NCBI RefSeq assembly: GCF_000313915.1
Contig: NZ_AMYT01000019.1
Span: forward strand, 1-64,000
Origin: Catellicoccus marimammalium M35/04/3
GTDB taxonomy: Bacteria > Bacillota > Bacilli > Lactobacillales > Catellicoccaceae
DNA length: 64,000 bases
Direction: 5' to 3'
A model generated the notes under the pieces. It was given only the letters and a program-made list of their open reading frames with translations, was not told where the DNA came from and searched no databases. The position numbers were made by a program, and so were the translations under genes. How positions within the stretch are numbered: position 1 is the stretch's first letter; the number at the start of each line of letters is the position of its first letter. Shown one piece after another: positions 37,434 to 46,482 of the stretch.

Positions 37434-37695
37434 AATGCTCATCCTCTTGTTGACGTTTTGATACAGCAATGATTTTGCGATAAATTTCAAATAAATCTTC
37501 CGCTACAGGAATTGGATAATTTGTCGCAATGTTATGATAAATTTCTTTTTCTCTTCCTTCTTGTTCAACTGGGATTTGATGTTCTCTTTTATAAATCCCG
37601 ACTTGTTCTGTTAGCTCTCGGCGTTGAACTAATAGTCGTTGAATTTGTTCGTCTAATTGATCAATTTCTTGACGATATTCTTCCAATTTATCCAT
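37426..37695 (-). CDS. Chorismate mutase (AroQ type, monofunctional)
   Basis: 89 residues, all-helical. EEYRQEIDQLDEQIQRLLVQRREL is the long first helix with the conserved Arg and Asp of the AroQ fold, followed by VGIYKREHQIPV, EGREKEIYHNI and a last helix with the conserved IYRKIIAVSKRQQ. Converts chorismate to prephenate. No other aromatic-amino-acid genes are nearby. It begins inside the end of the DUF956 gene (8-nt overlap). Confidence 0.85.
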   Translation of the reverse strand: MDKLEEYRQEIDQLDEQIQRLLVQRRELTEQVGIYKREHQIPVEQEGREKEIYHNIATNYPIPVAEDLFEIYRKIIAVSKRQQEDEHCE

Positions 37696-38095
37696 TTTTA
37701 TTCCCCTTTTTCTTGAACAGATGAGAGAAATTACGTTTTAAGACTTGGAAGAAAGTTAATGAACGTACCATATGATCTGCTGGAACATAAGGACGAATCG
37801 CACGTAATAACTGTTTTGGATGTTTAGCTGCAAAGGTATAAATTCCATTTCGTTTTGTCTGAATCGCAATACGAGGAATCCAATGTCCTTTAAACATGAC
37901 TGAAGCAATGACATAGTCTACTTCTTCCCAAGGAATTTGGATATAGTCACGTTTATTGCGATCGTTATAAAACTCAAAAGCTTTATCTCCGATCATTAAT
38001 TTACCGTAATTCCCCATTCCTAAAAAAGAAGTGCCATCCATTACTAAATCTACTTTTTGGTTTAATGACTGAATTGTATTTAAATCTTTTTTCAT
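37688..38095 (-). CDS. manO: DUF956 family protein (ManO-type)
   Basis: 135 residues from the ATG at 38095. DUF956 proteins occur next to mannose-family PTS operons in Lactobacillales and are presumed regulatory or accessory; the biochemical role is unknown. Conserved segments are GTSFLGMGNYGKLMIGDKAFEFY and WEEVDYVIASV. Here it lies just downstream of manZ but beyond a terminator, with its own extended -10. The only SD (AAAGGAG at about 38134) is separated from the ATG by a perfect palindrome; a TTG at 38110 is an alternative start. Confidence 0.8.
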   Translation of the reverse strand: MKKDLNTIQSLNQKVDLVMDGTSFLGMGNYGKLMIGDKAFEFYNDRNKRDYIQIPWEEVDYVIASVMFKGHWIPRIAIQTKRNGIYTFAAKHPKQLLRAIRPYVPADHMVRSLTFFQVLKRNFSHLFKKKGNKNG

Positions 38096-38105
38096 TGTAA
38101 TTTGG

Positions 38106-38128
38106 ATCAAAAAGAAATTCTTTTTGAT
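38106..38128. repeat. Perfect palindrome between SD and start of the DUF956 gene
   Basis: Eleven-base arms ATCAAAAAGAA/TTCTTTTTGAT around one base. It could be an RNA hairpin bringing the SD closer to the start, or an operator. Confidence 0.5.
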
Positions 38129-38171
38129 GATGGCTCCTTTCCTTTTTTATTTAAGTACTGATAACATTCTT

Positions 38172-38180
38172 ATTATAGCA
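38172..38180 (-). promoter_or_regulatory. Extended -10 promoter for the DUF956-aroQ unit
   Basis: Minus-strand TGCTATAAT between the man terminator and the DUF956 gene. Confidence 0.55.
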
Positions 38181-38202
38181 TGATTTTATAGGAGTTTGGC
38201 GA

Positions 38203-38233
38203 CAAAAAAAAGCTTGGGTAACAACCCAAGCTT
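38203..38233 (-). terminator. Mannose PTS operon terminator
   Basis: AAGCTTGGGT/ACCCAAGCTT hairpin with a TTTTTTTG tract on the minus strand, after manZ. Confidence 0.88.
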
Positions 38234-38255
38234 GATTTTTTACTATTTTTTAATC

Positions 38256-39173
38256 TTATAATAAGCCAACTACGTGACCTAAGATACCCACTACGAATAA
38301 CGCAATGATGATGATGATTGGAGAAACTTTTTTCTTCAATAACCACATACATAATAATGTTAATCCTAAAGCAGCTAATCCAGGGATTAATTCGTTTAAG
38401 TTATCTTGTAATGTAGTAACTTTCACTGGATCTAATGCCAAACCGTGACCATTGTTGTATTGAACTAAAGCTTCTTTGACACCTTCGATACCACTTGGTA
38501 ATTTATCCCATTGGATGTAAGCACCATCTTGTAATTTAACTTCTGAAACAACTGGTACAAAGTTAATGTTTACCCAACGAGCAACTAAAGAACCTAGGAC
38601 GAACATACCCATGATTGATGCACCACGAGTAACTTTTTGTAATAAACCACCAGACATGTCTTCTGTGATTTTTGAACCTGCACGGTAACCAAATTCTTGT
38701 GTATACCACATGAATGCCCAACGGATTACGTTCCATGCAACGAAGAATAAGATTGGACCTAAAATGCTACCACCCATTGCTAATGAAGCACCTAAAGCTC
38801 CTAACATTGGACGAATTGTGAACCAGAATACTGGATCTCCGATACCAGCTAAAGGTCCCATCATACCGATTTTAACCCCTTGTACTGCTGCGTCATCAAT
38901 TTCAGCACCATTTGCACGTTCTTCTTCTAACGCTAATGTTACCCCTAAAATTGGTGAAGCGATGTATGGGTGTGTATTAAAGAATTCTAAGTGACGTTTT
39001 AAAGCGTCAACGCGATCTTCTTTTGTTTTATATAATTTTTTCAAAGCTGGGATCATTGCATAAGCAAATCCACCATTTTGCATACGTTCGTAGTTCCATG
39101 AACCTTGAAGGAAGGTTGAACGCCATGCTACCGCTAAACGGTCTTTTTTAGTTAATTGAATTTTTTCTGACAT
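38256..39173 (-). CDS. manZ: Mannose-family PTS component IID
   Basis: 305 residues. N-terminal LAVAWRSTFLQGSWNYERMQN and GGFAYAMIPALKKLY, central KIGMMGPLAGIGDPVFWFTI, and C-terminal membrane helices are typical of EIID-Man. With EIIC it forms the sugar channel. It is the last gene of IIB-IIAB-IIC-IID. Phage and class IIa bacteriocins often use this IIC/IID pair as receptor (family knowledge). Confidence 0.95.
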   Translation of the reverse strand: MSEKIQLTKKDRLAVAWRSTFLQGSWNYERMQNGGFAYAMIPALKKLYKTKEDRVDALKRHLEFFNTHPYIASPILGVTLALEEERANGAEIDDAAVQGVKIGMMGPLAGIGDPVFWFTIRPMLGALGASLAMGGSILGPILFFVAWNVIRWAFMWYTQEFGYRAGSKITEDMSGGLLQKVTRGASIMGMFVLGSLVARWVNINFVPVVSEVKLQDGAYIQWDKLPSGIEGVKEALVQYNNGHGLALDPVKVTTLQDNLNELIPGLAALGLTLLCMWLLKKKVSPIIIIIALFVVGILGHVVGLL

Positions 39174-39191
39174 TTTGTTCTCCTCCTCTTA

Positions 39192-39992
39192 TTAATAATC
39201 GTTCAAGATATCTCCTAGTGGATCACCAGTATTGCTGTTTCCTCCACCGTTGTTTGAACCTTTTTCAGATAATTGTAAGTAAATTAATGTAATTGCAACA
39301 GCTAACGCACCGATAGCGATTAATGTTAATTGAGAAATCGCTGCGATAACGAAACCGATAATGAAGAATGGCCATACTTCACGAGTTGCCATCATGTTGA
39401 TAACCATTGCGTAACCTACAGCTACTACCATTCCTCCACCGATTTGCATACCTTGTGTTAACCATTCAGGCATTGCAGTTAAGAAGTCTTTAACTGTGTC
39501 GGCTGGAATTGCTAATAATAAACCTGCTGGGATTGCTACACGTAAACCTTGTAATACGATAGCAATAATTTGCCACATTTCTACTTTACGGAAGTTACCT
39601 TCTTTTGCTGCAGCATCCATGAAGTGAACGATAGGTACTGCTAAAGTACGAACGATCATTGTTAAGAATAAACCTGCAACAGCTAATGGAATCGCTACAG
39701 CAATCGCTGCTGAAACTCCTTTTTCACCTTGGCCACCTAATACTAAAATAATTGCTGACGCTACTGAAGCCAAAGCTGCATCGGGCGCAACTGCGGCACC
39801 GATATTAGCCCAACCTAGGGCGATCATTTGTAATGTACCACCTAAAATAATACCTGCTGTTAAATTGCCTGTGACTAATCCGATTAATGTACAAGCCACT
39901 AACGGTTGTTGGAATTGGAATTCATCTAAGATTCCGTCTACCCCCGCTAAGAAGGCAATAAGTAAAACTAAAACGATTTGAAATGCGTTCAT
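39192..39992 (-). CDS. manY: Mannose-family PTS component IIC
   Basis: 266 residues, polytopic. ALIGLVTGNLTAGIILGGTLQM and GWANIGAAVAPDAALASVAS match EIIC-Man. The C-terminal tail is polar (SEKGSNNGGGNSNTGD...), a little longer than in many relatives. Sits between manX (19 bp) and manZ (18 bp). Confidence 0.95.
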   Translation of the reverse strand: MNAFQIVLVLLIAFLAGVDGILDEFQFQQPLVACTLIGLVTGNLTAGIILGGTLQMIALGWANIGAAVAPDAALASVASAIILVLGGQGEKGVSAAIAVAIPLAVAGLFLTMIVRTLAVPIVHFMDAAAKEGNFRKVEMWQIIAIVLQGLRVAIPAGLLLAIPADTVKDFLTAMPEWLTQGMQIGGGMVVAVGYAMVINMMATREVWPFFIIGFVIAAISQLTLIAIGALAVAITLIYLQLSEKGSNNGGGNSNTGDPLGDILNDY

Positions 39993-40011
39993 AGTATTTC
40001 CTCCTTATGTC

Positions 40012-41007
40012 TTATAGACCTAATTCTTGTTTTGCTTTGTTTAAGATGTTATCCATATTTTCTTTTGAATCTGTAGGTACTTTACGAACATCAAACTCGA
40101 TACCTAAATCTTTTAATTTTTCGAAAGTTTCTACGTCTTCTTTATTGAAAGATAATACTTTGTTTACGGCTACTTTACCTTCTGAGTGAGCCATTGAACC
40201 AACGTTTAATGTTTTAATATCAACGCCACCTTCGATTGCACGTAATGCATCTTCTGGTGTTTCGAATAATAATAATGCTTTTGTGTCACCAAAGCGCGGA
40301 TCTTTAGCAACTTCAATCATTTTCTTGATTGGTACAACGTTTGCATGTACTCCTGGAGGAGCCGCTTGTGTAATTAAGTTTTTACGTAATTCATCATTTG
40401 CTACGTTATCTGAAACAACGATAATACGGTTTGGTTTTGTAGCTTTTGTCCAACCAGTCGCTACTTGTCCGTGTAATAAACGAGTATCGATACGAGCTAA
40501 TACGTATTCGATTTTACCATCGCCAATTACAGTTCCTTCTGGAATTGCTCCAGTTGGTTGGTTTGCTGCAGGAGCTGCAGGAGCTGCTGCTTCTTCTTTT
40601 GGTTGTAATTCTTCTGGCATTACTTTAACACCGTTTTTCGCTTCACCAATGATGTGAGCAGCGATATCGCGTGCACTTTCCATTGAGAAACGAGAAGCAT
40701 AAGCTTCAATTACCATTGGTAAGTTCATACCAGCAACGATTGCCCATTTGCTATCTTCTTGAGCATTCATTAAGTTGCTTGCTTGGTTAAATGGTGTTCC
40801 GCCCCAAAGGTCTACTAAGAATAATACTTCGTCTTGGTTTTCAAAAGAAGCAATTGCCTCTTCCATTTTGGCACGAATATCATCTGGACCTTCACTAGGC
40901 ATTAAAGTTACTGGTTTGACATTTGGCTGTTCACCAAAGATCATTTGTCCTGATTGGAAGATTCCTTCCGCAAAGGCACCGTGACTAGCTAGGATAATTC
41001 CTACCAT
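40012..41007 (-). CDS. manX: Mannose-family PTS component IIAB
   Basis: 331 residues. The EIIA domain begins VGIILASHGAFAEG with phospho-His9. An Ala/Pro-rich linker (AAAPAAPAANQPTG) leads to the EIIB domain with IDTRLLHGQVATGW, whose His takes the phosphate. Passes phosphate from HPr to the incoming sugar (mannose, glucose, glucosamine). Twelve bp after the extra EIIB gene. Confidence 0.95.
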   Translation of the reverse strand: MVGIILASHGAFAEGIFQSGQMIFGEQPNVKPVTLMPSEGPDDIRAKMEEAIASFENQDEVLFLVDLWGGTPFNQASNLMNAQEDSKWAIVAGMNLPMVIEAYASRFSMESARDIAAHIIGEAKNGVKVMPEELQPKEEAAAPAAPAANQPTGAIPEGTVIGDGKIEYVLARIDTRLLHGQVATGWTKATKPNRIIVVSDNVANDELRKNLITQAAPPGVHANVVPIKKMIEVAKDPRFGDTKALLLFETPEDALRAIEGGVDIKTLNVGSMAHSEGKVAVNKVLSFNKEDVETFEKLKDLGIEFDVRKVPTDSKENMDNILNKAKQELGL

Positions 41008-41018
41008 ATGTCTCCCTC

Positions 41019-41564
41019 CTATAAATTCACTTTATTCCCTGAGTTCAGAGATTCATCTTTCCTGGATTTTTTCAAGAAAGAAGTTTTTTCCTCTAAAATT
41101 GGCCACAATTCCTTTTTCACATCGCTCGCTACTTTTTGAGCGATTAAAGGATAACCCTGTTCATGTAACCAATGAAACGCTAACATATCTTCCATATCTA
41201 CTGCGATAGCATCTGTTACCAAATGAGCTCCAGTATGGAAGCTTAAAGATCCGACATTAATTTCTTTCACTGATAGGCCAGCTTGAATTAATTGCACCGC
41301 ATCTTTTGGGGTTTCGACTAAAACGAGAGCCTTCATTGTTGAAAAACGTTCATCGTGCATAATCCGTAACATTTTTTCCAAAGAAATAATGTTCACACGC
41401 ACAGTAGCCGGTGCTACTTGTTCCATCAACAACTTCCACATTGAATCATTGGCTGCTTTAGTAGATACGACTAAGATTCGTTCTACATGCAAACTTTTCA
41501 CCCAACTCGTTGTGATTTGACCATGTAGTAATCGACTATCAATTCTCAACAACTGTATCTCCAT
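41019..41564 (-). CDS. Additional mannose-family PTS EIIB, first gene of the man operon
   Basis: 181 residues, a free-standing EIIB-Man domain: IDSRLLHGQITTSWVK with the phospho-His, followed by VETPKDAVQLIQAG and VGSLSFHTGAH. The C-terminus is basic and extended. The ATG at 41564 (AAGGAG 13 nt upstream) is chosen because the sigma-54 start point would fall near 41598. As EIIAB already has a B domain, this extra EIIB may tune transport or phosphorylate the EIIA/PRD domains of the LevR regulator (inference; such extra EIIB genes are known in LevR-controlled operons). Confidence 0.85.
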   Translation of the reverse strand: MEIQLLRIDSRLLHGQITTSWVKSLHVERILVVSTKAANDSMWKLLMEQVAPATVRVNIISLEKMLRIMHDERFSTMKALVLVETPKDAVQLIQAGLSVKEINVGSLSFHTGAHLVTDAIAVDMEDMLAFHWLHEQGYPLIAQKVASDVKKELWPILEEKTSFLKKSRKDESLNSGNKVNL

Positions 41565-41608
41565 TTTGGGAAATCTTCTCCTTACTTTGATTTCATCCAC
41601 TATATATA

Positions 41609-41625
41609 AGCAAGAAGCGTGCCAA
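41609..41625 (-). promoter_or_regulatory. Sigma-54 (-24/-12) promoter of the man operon
   Basis: The minus strand reads TTGGCACGCTTCTTGCT, an exact match to TTGGCAC-N5-TTGCW. It lies upstream of the extra EIIB gene and downstream of the gene for a sigma-54 activator with a GAFTGA motif. Confidence 0.92.
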
Positions 41626-41639
41626 CTTTGTGTATAAAA

Positions 41640-41668
41640 ATAAAACCCTTTATTTCTAAAGGGTTTTA
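41640..41668 (-). terminator. levR terminator
   Basis: AAAACCCTTT/AAAGGGTTTT hairpin then TATTTTTATA on the minus strand, between levR and the sigma-54 promoter. Confidence 0.75.
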
Positions 41669-41699
41669 AAGATTATTTATACACTATTTTTCTGTATCA

Positions 41700-44495
41700 T
41701 TATTTTGTATCAATTTTTTCTCGTTCTGTATCAAATAACTGTATCAAATAATACAGTTCTTCTTCTGGAATTGTAATCATCAGATTTTTTTCGATAAAAT
41801 CATTGCCTTGACACAAAATACGATACAGATCGTGTTCTTTCATTTCAGACAATTCCTTTTGTGATACACTTAATGGTTTTTGTTGGATAATGCGCTCAAT
41901 CATTCCTGCTAAATGCATAATCAAATTAATTTTAAACGTATTATGCACTGAAAAAGGTAAGCGACGGTCTAAAAAAGAAAGATATTCCCATAATATTGGT
42001 AAAATCTTTTCTGGATTGATGTAAAAATATTGTTCTCGAAGACATTGTTCAATATACTCTTTTGTCAATTCTTCTGAAGATTCTACTTCACTTAATAATT
42101 TTTCATCAATCACAGTGGTTTCCTGCGTAATTTGATCTAATAATTGTAAGAAACGCTCTCCTTTTCCTTGTAATAAATCAGGTAAGGTTAAGAAAGGAAT
42201 ATTTCCTTTCGGTGCTTTAATCCCTACTGCTGCAACGATATGATAGTCTTCTTGTAATTGTTCAATCGTCTCATCCATATTCACTACCGAAATTGGTTGG
42301 ACAACAATGTCATCAATCAATTGATCGACTAAAATATCATTAATTTTATTTTGAATTTTAACGGCTGCTCCTTCTCCTGTGGCACAAATCGAAACAATCA
42401 TTTTTGGCTTAACTGAAGGCAATGGATGTGTAGTTTCTTTTTTTAAAGAAAGTACACGGGAGTAGCCTTTGAAAGAACACAATTCTTCATAAACACTTTG
42501 TAAATCAATATCCATCATCGTTTTGCGAGCTGCTTCCAATACCATCGCGGTAGTTACCATTTCTACAGTGGCAACTTCTACACCTGTACGCTCTTGTAAT
42601 TTATTGGTAAAGGTTGCTAAAGAACCCATATCTACCAGTAAAAGAACCCCTTTTCCACGATTTACTTTTTGTACTAATTCTGTTAATCCTTGTAGAGCTT
42701 GGCTAGGCTCCATTTCTAAATTCATATCAAAACTGTATAAATGATCGACATTTAATAGCTCTGTAACTACTTGAACCATAGAAGAAGCCGTACTATTTCC
42801 ATGAGCAGCAACAATAATACTAATTTTCCCCTCAGTTTTGGCTGTTTTTAAAGAGATAAGCAAAGTTGCTAAATAATATAATTCTGATTTAGGAATTTGG
42901 AACCCTTCATTCGTTTCCAAATAATCCTTTATTTTTTGAGCAATATAAAGTTCTTTGGGATAATTTTCTACCATTGCAACTAAATGGTTAGAAATTCCTT
43001 TTTCTTCTGCTCCTTCTTGCGTCCGTTTCACAAAAGCACTCAAATGCAAACTCATCGCATATAAGAAATCATCATTTAAAGGATAATATTCCTCATTCAC
43101 AATATATTGTTGTAGACGTTGTGCCAAGTCAATAAAGCGATTAGCTACGATGTCACTCAGTTTATAATCCCTTCTTGTATTGGCTGTTTTTTGATATGCT
43201 CGTTTTAAATAGAGATTAATATCTGTTGTAATAAAATTATTAATCGCTTCTTGATCCATTCCTTCACTTTTTAACATAGAAGCTTTATTATCAATAATTT
43301 CATACAGATTATAAGGTAACTCATCTTCTTCTTTTTCTAATAGAGGAATTCTTTCTTCATGCGGATGAATGACTAAAATACTATCCAATTCGCAAGAAAT
43401 ATCTAAATATTGCTTTCGCTTAGCCATTAAATGATTCAATCCACTTTTCATTTCTGGCGTTAAAATTTCAGCAGTAAGTGGAATCACTTCTTCTTCCATA
43501 TGATTTAAAAAGCCACGAGCACATAAAAACTGAACATTGGATTTTAATTGCCCTACATTTCCATATTCTACGCTACCAATTAATGCCTTGGCTACAGATT
43601 CTTCCACTTGGAACGTACGATCTACACGAGAAGCCTCTAATTGTAGCATCGTTTTTAATAATCCGACTTGCTCATTAGCTGGTCGATCATGAAAACTTGG
43701 CAGTTGAATCATAATTGGAATTCTTCGTGTAAAAGTAGAAAGTAAGCTAGATGTAGGGTCATCTGTAGTTGCACAAACGATACGAACATTTGCATAATTA
43801 TTTTTCTCCACTTCTCCTAAACGAGAATAGCAACCATGATCCATAAAATAGAAAATCATTTCCTGTCCTTCTGGCGGTAAACGATGGATTTCATCTAAAA
43901 AGAGCATTCCTCCATCCGCTTGTTGAATTAACCCATCAGTAGTTTCTTCTGCTCCTGTGAAGGCTCCTTTTGTATAACCAAAAAGATGAGACATTAATAA
44001 CTCACTATTATTTGCATAATCCGCACAGTTAAAGACAGTTAATTCTTTGTCTTCAGCAATAAGGTGATGCTTTTTAGCAAATTGAAACATCGTATGAGCA
44101 AACAAAGTTTTCCCTGTTCCAGTTTGTCCTGTTAATAGGCAATTCAATCCTCTTGGTGGATATAAAATTGCCGCCTTTGCTTGTTCAATTTGTGTCTTCA
44201 TACTGCCATTTGAACCAATAATTCGTTGAAAAATATAATGAGAACTTGATTCAGATGTCTTTTTAGGATTCGTTTCTTTAATGGGAGATTCTACTTTCTC
44301 TTCAGCACGTAAAGAAAGAGCATAACGAACTGGACGAGATTTTATTTTGTTAACTCTTCCTTCTCTAACTAATTCATTTAGTTCTTTGCTGACATTGGTT
44401 CGTTGTAATCCTAAGCGCTCTGCTAAATCTGTCGTCGTCCATTCACCTGGTCTTGACTTCATTTCTTCATATATTAATTCTTTTCTTTTTTTCAT
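41700..44495 (-). CDS. LevR/ManR-family sigma-54-dependent PTS regulator
   Basis: 931 residues from the ATG at 44495 (GAAGGAG upstream). Order: an N-terminal winged helix (about 5-60); an AAA+ sigma-54 interaction domain with Walker A LTGQTGTGKT and the GYTKGAFTGAEE loop; a PRD domain; a mannose-type EIIA domain (IIVAAHGNSTASSM); an EIIB-like domain; and a C-terminal PRD. Activates RNA polymerase-sigma-54 at the adjacent -24/-12 promoter when the sugar is present, with activity set by PTS phosphorylation of its PRD/EIIA histidines. rpoN is not in the window and must lie elsewhere. Confidence 0.93.
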   Translation of the reverse strand: MKKRKELIYEEMKSRPGEWTTTDLAERLGLQRTNVSKELNELVREGRVNKIKSRPVRYALSLRAEEKVESPIKETNPKKTSESSSHYIFQRIIGSNGSMKTQIEQAKAAILYPPRGLNCLLTGQTGTGKTLFAHTMFQFAKKHHLIAEDKELTVFNCADYANNSELLMSHLFGYTKGAFTGAEETTDGLIQQADGGMLFLDEIHRLPPEGQEMIFYFMDHGCYSRLGEVEKNNYANVRIVCATTDDPTSSLLSTFTRRIPIMIQLPSFHDRPANEQVGLLKTMLQLEASRVDRTFQVEESVAKALIGSVEYGNVGQLKSNVQFLCARGFLNHMEEEVIPLTAEILTPEMKSGLNHLMAKRKQYLDISCELDSILVIHPHEERIPLLEKEEDELPYNLYEIIDNKASMLKSEGMDQEAINNFITTDINLYLKRAYQKTANTRRDYKLSDIVANRFIDLAQRLQQYIVNEEYYPLNDDFLYAMSLHLSAFVKRTQEGAEEKGISNHLVAMVENYPKELYIAQKIKDYLETNEGFQIPKSELYYLATLLISLKTAKTEGKISIIVAAHGNSTASSMVQVVTELLNVDHLYSFDMNLEMEPSQALQGLTELVQKVNRGKGVLLLVDMGSLATFTNKLQERTGVEVATVEMVTTAMVLEAARKTMMDIDLQSVYEELCSFKGYSRVLSLKKETTHPLPSVKPKMIVSICATGEGAAVKIQNKINDILVDQLIDDIVVQPISVVNMDETIEQLQEDYHIVAAVGIKAPKGNIPFLTLPDLLQGKGERFLQLLDQITQETTVIDEKLLSEVESSEELTKEYIEQCLREQYFYINPEKILPILWEYLSFLDRRLPFSVHNTFKINLIMHLAGMIERIIQQKPLSVSQKELSEMKEHDLYRILCQGNDFIEKNLMITIPEEELYYLIQLFDTEREKIDTK

Positions 44496-44512
44496 CTTTT
44501 CTCCTTCATTAA

Positions 44513-44531
44513 AAAAGACGACCAACGCCGT
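44513..44531 (-). terminator. Weak terminator before levR
   Basis: AAAGACG/CGTCTTT stem around GCGTTGGT with a T-run on the minus strand, between the UbiA-like gene and levR. Confidence 0.55.
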
Positions 44532-44534
44532 CTT

Positions 44535-45425
44535 TTAAAAGAATAATCCTAGTGCATATACAATAATTTGAAGCATCATAATCATTTCAAAAATTTCTTG
44601 AATGTAAGGGAAAGCTTTCGATGCATGGTGTTTTTGAATGAATTTTTTCAAATCCATCCATGCTTTAGGAAATACTAGCCACATTAATACCACTAGCCAA
44701 GGAGCTAGATCTAAATAGATAGAAAATAGTGGCAAAACGAAAGCTAAAAATAAAAAGAGCTCCAATAAACCATCAATTACACTGTAATGTAAATACGATA
44801 CCAAAGGATGAATATCCTCTTCTTGTTGCATACGTACTGTATTTTCTGCTGTAATGACAATCGCAAAAGTAAAGACTAAAGGTAACATCATCCAAGTGGA
44901 TTGCATCCATAATTCTCCAATTGAAATGGTTTTTTGCCAAGTATTCGCTAGCAACATGATAAAAGGCAATAATAGACCCAACCCAAAACTAAAGATTGGT
45001 TCTGATAGCCAAGTATTCATCCATGGATTTTTCCCGTAGACATAAAAAATTGAACAAAAAATTCCGACTACTAAGAAAATTGCAAATTGCCATCCTACCA
45101 TAAAGGCAACAATCGCAAAAAGAAGGAAACTTGCTCCAAATAAAATAAATAGCCATTTTCTTAATTCATCCATATCAATCGATAATTGGTATACTAAGGT
45201 TTCTTTTTGTTTTTGTTCATCCTCTGCTCGTTGAAAATAACCCCATTCTTTTAATAAATGAATCGCTAAAAAGAAACATACCATTGCGATCATTAAAATA
45301 ATACTTTTACCCCAATAGGCATTATCGTATTGATATAAAGAATAAATTAATCCAAAAAGCAAGGGAAATAATAAAAATGGAATTTTTCGTACATGCGCTA
45401 ATTGAATAAAGCGTCGAATATCCAT
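44535..45425 (-). CDS. UbiA-like polytopic membrane protein (possibly degenerate prenyltransferase)
   Basis: 296 residues, about eight to nine helices. Topology and the two loop regions (LLKEWGYFQRAEDEQ and ITAENTVRMQQEEDIH) sit where UbiA/MenA prenyltransferases carry their NDxxDxxxD and DxxxD metal motifs, but only scattered acidic residues remain. It may be a divergent UbiA-superfamily protein that no longer binds prenyl diphosphate, or an unrelated membrane protein. GGAGGG SD; its own promoter TGCTATAAT lies upstream. Not clearly linked to the PTS genes. Confidence 0.45.
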   Translation of the reverse strand: MDIRRFIQLAHVRKIPFLLFPLLFGLIYSLYQYDNAYWGKSIILMIAMVCFFLAIHLLKEWGYFQRAEDEQKQKETLVYQLSIDMDELRKWLFILFGASFLLFAIVAFMVGWQFAIFLVVGIFCSIFYVYGKNPWMNTWLSEPIFSFGLGLLLPFIMLLANTWQKTISIGELWMQSTWMMLPLVFTFAIVITAENTVRMQQEEDIHPLVSYLHYSVIDGLLELFLFLAFVLPLFSIYLDLAPWLVVLMWLVFPKAWMDLKKFIQKHHASKAFPYIQEIFEMIMMLQIIVYALGLFF

Positions 45426-45455
45426 AGGTCCCTCCTATTTTTTCTTTTCTTTTCC

Positions 45456-45464
45456 ATTATAGCA
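45456..45464 (-). promoter_or_regulatory. Extended -10 promoter for the UbiA-like gene
   Basis: Minus-strand TGCTATAAT 31 bp before the start codon. Confidence 0.55.
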
Positions 45465-45490
45465 TTTTTTGGAGTGAACTTTTTAGAAAT

Positions 45491-45521
45491 AGAAAAAAAG
45501 GAGTGAAACCACTCCTTTTTT
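45491..45521 (-). terminator. Terminator of the cdd-nucleoside transporter operon
   Basis: AAAAGGAGTG/CACTCCTTTT hairpin and T-run on the minus strand after the last permease gene. Confidence 0.85.
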
Positions 45522-45522
45522 C

Positions 45523-46482
45523 TTATTTTGATTTGATATAAGTTTTACCAATTGCTTTTGGTCCTGAAGATTTACCAAAGGCAGAGAATAAAACTAATAC
45601 AATAATTGTTAATACGTATGGAGCAATTTGCATGTAAACATCTGGCATTTTAGCAATAAACGGAATTGCGCCACCGGCAATACTTAAGTTTTGAGCAAAA
45701 CCAAAGAATAATGCCGCAAACATAGCTCCGATCGGGTTCCAACGACCAAAGATCATTGCGGCCATTGCGATGAACCCTTGTCCACAAATCGTTGTTGCTG
45801 AGAAACGTCCAGCGATGGCTTGAGCAAAGACTGCACCACCCATACCACCTAATAATCCAGATAGTAACACGCCAGCATATTTCATAGCATAAACACGAAT
45901 TCCTAGTGTATCTGCTGCTTGTGGATTTTCCCCTACAGAACGTAGACGTAAACCAAAGCGAGTTTTATAAATGACAACCCAAGCTAAAATTGCAATTAAA
46001 ATCGCTACATAAGCTGGAGCAGAAGTATCTTTGAAGAACAAATCTCCCACGATTGGAATTTTGCTTAATACTGGAATATCTGAATAACCAAAGGCATATT
46101 GAATAGAATCTGTTTGTCCTTTGTTGTACATTGCTTTTACTAAGAAAACAGCTAAAGCAGGCGCCATTAAGTTAATTACTGTACCACTAATAATATGGTC
46201 AGCACGTAAGTTAACCGTTGCTACCGCATGTAGTAAGGAGAACAGCACTCCAACAACCGCACCAACTAAGCATCCCAACCATGGTGTCCAATCCCCAAAA
46301 GTTGGACCAAAAGCCAAGTTGAAAACAACAGAACTGAAGGCACCCATAACCATGATTCCTTCTAGACCAACGTTAACAATCCCACTACGCTCAGAGAAAA
46401 CTCCTCCTAACGCTGTTAAAATCAGCGGAGTTGAATAAATCAAAGTTTGTGTAATAATATTTGAAATTGTTGACATATCCAT
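45523..46482 (-). CDS. nupQ: Nucleoside ABC transporter permease (NupQ-like)
   Basis: 319 residues, polytopic. GGVFSERSGIVNVGLEGIMVMGAF is the diagnostic start of the BMP/nucleoside permease family, with VGENPQAADTLGI as the coupling region. It is one base from the second permease (overlapping stop/start). Together with NupP, NupO and the BMP lipoprotein it imports ribonucleosides. Confidence 0.92.
   Translation of the reverse strand: MDMSTISNIITQTLIYSTPLILTALGGVFSERSGIVNVGLEGIMVMGAFSSVVFNLAFGPTFGDWTPWLGCLVGAVVGVLFSLLHAVATVNLRADHIISGTVINLMAPALAVFLVKAMYNKGQTDSIQYAFGYSDIPVLSKIPIVGDLFFKDTSAPAYVAILIAILAWVVIYKTRFGLRLRSVGENPQAADTLGIRVYAMKYAGVLLSGLLGGMGGAVFAQAIAGRFSATTICGQGFIAMAAMIFGRWNPIGAMFAALFFGFAQNLSIAGGAIPFIAKMPDVYMQIAPYVLTIIVLVLFSAFGKSSGPKAIGKTYIKSK

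Noticed and set aside
46121-46438. Plus-strand frames opposite the nucleoside transporter genes
   Set aside because: Antisense shadows of strongly conserved permease genes, rich in Pro/Thr/Ser from reverse reading and without SD.
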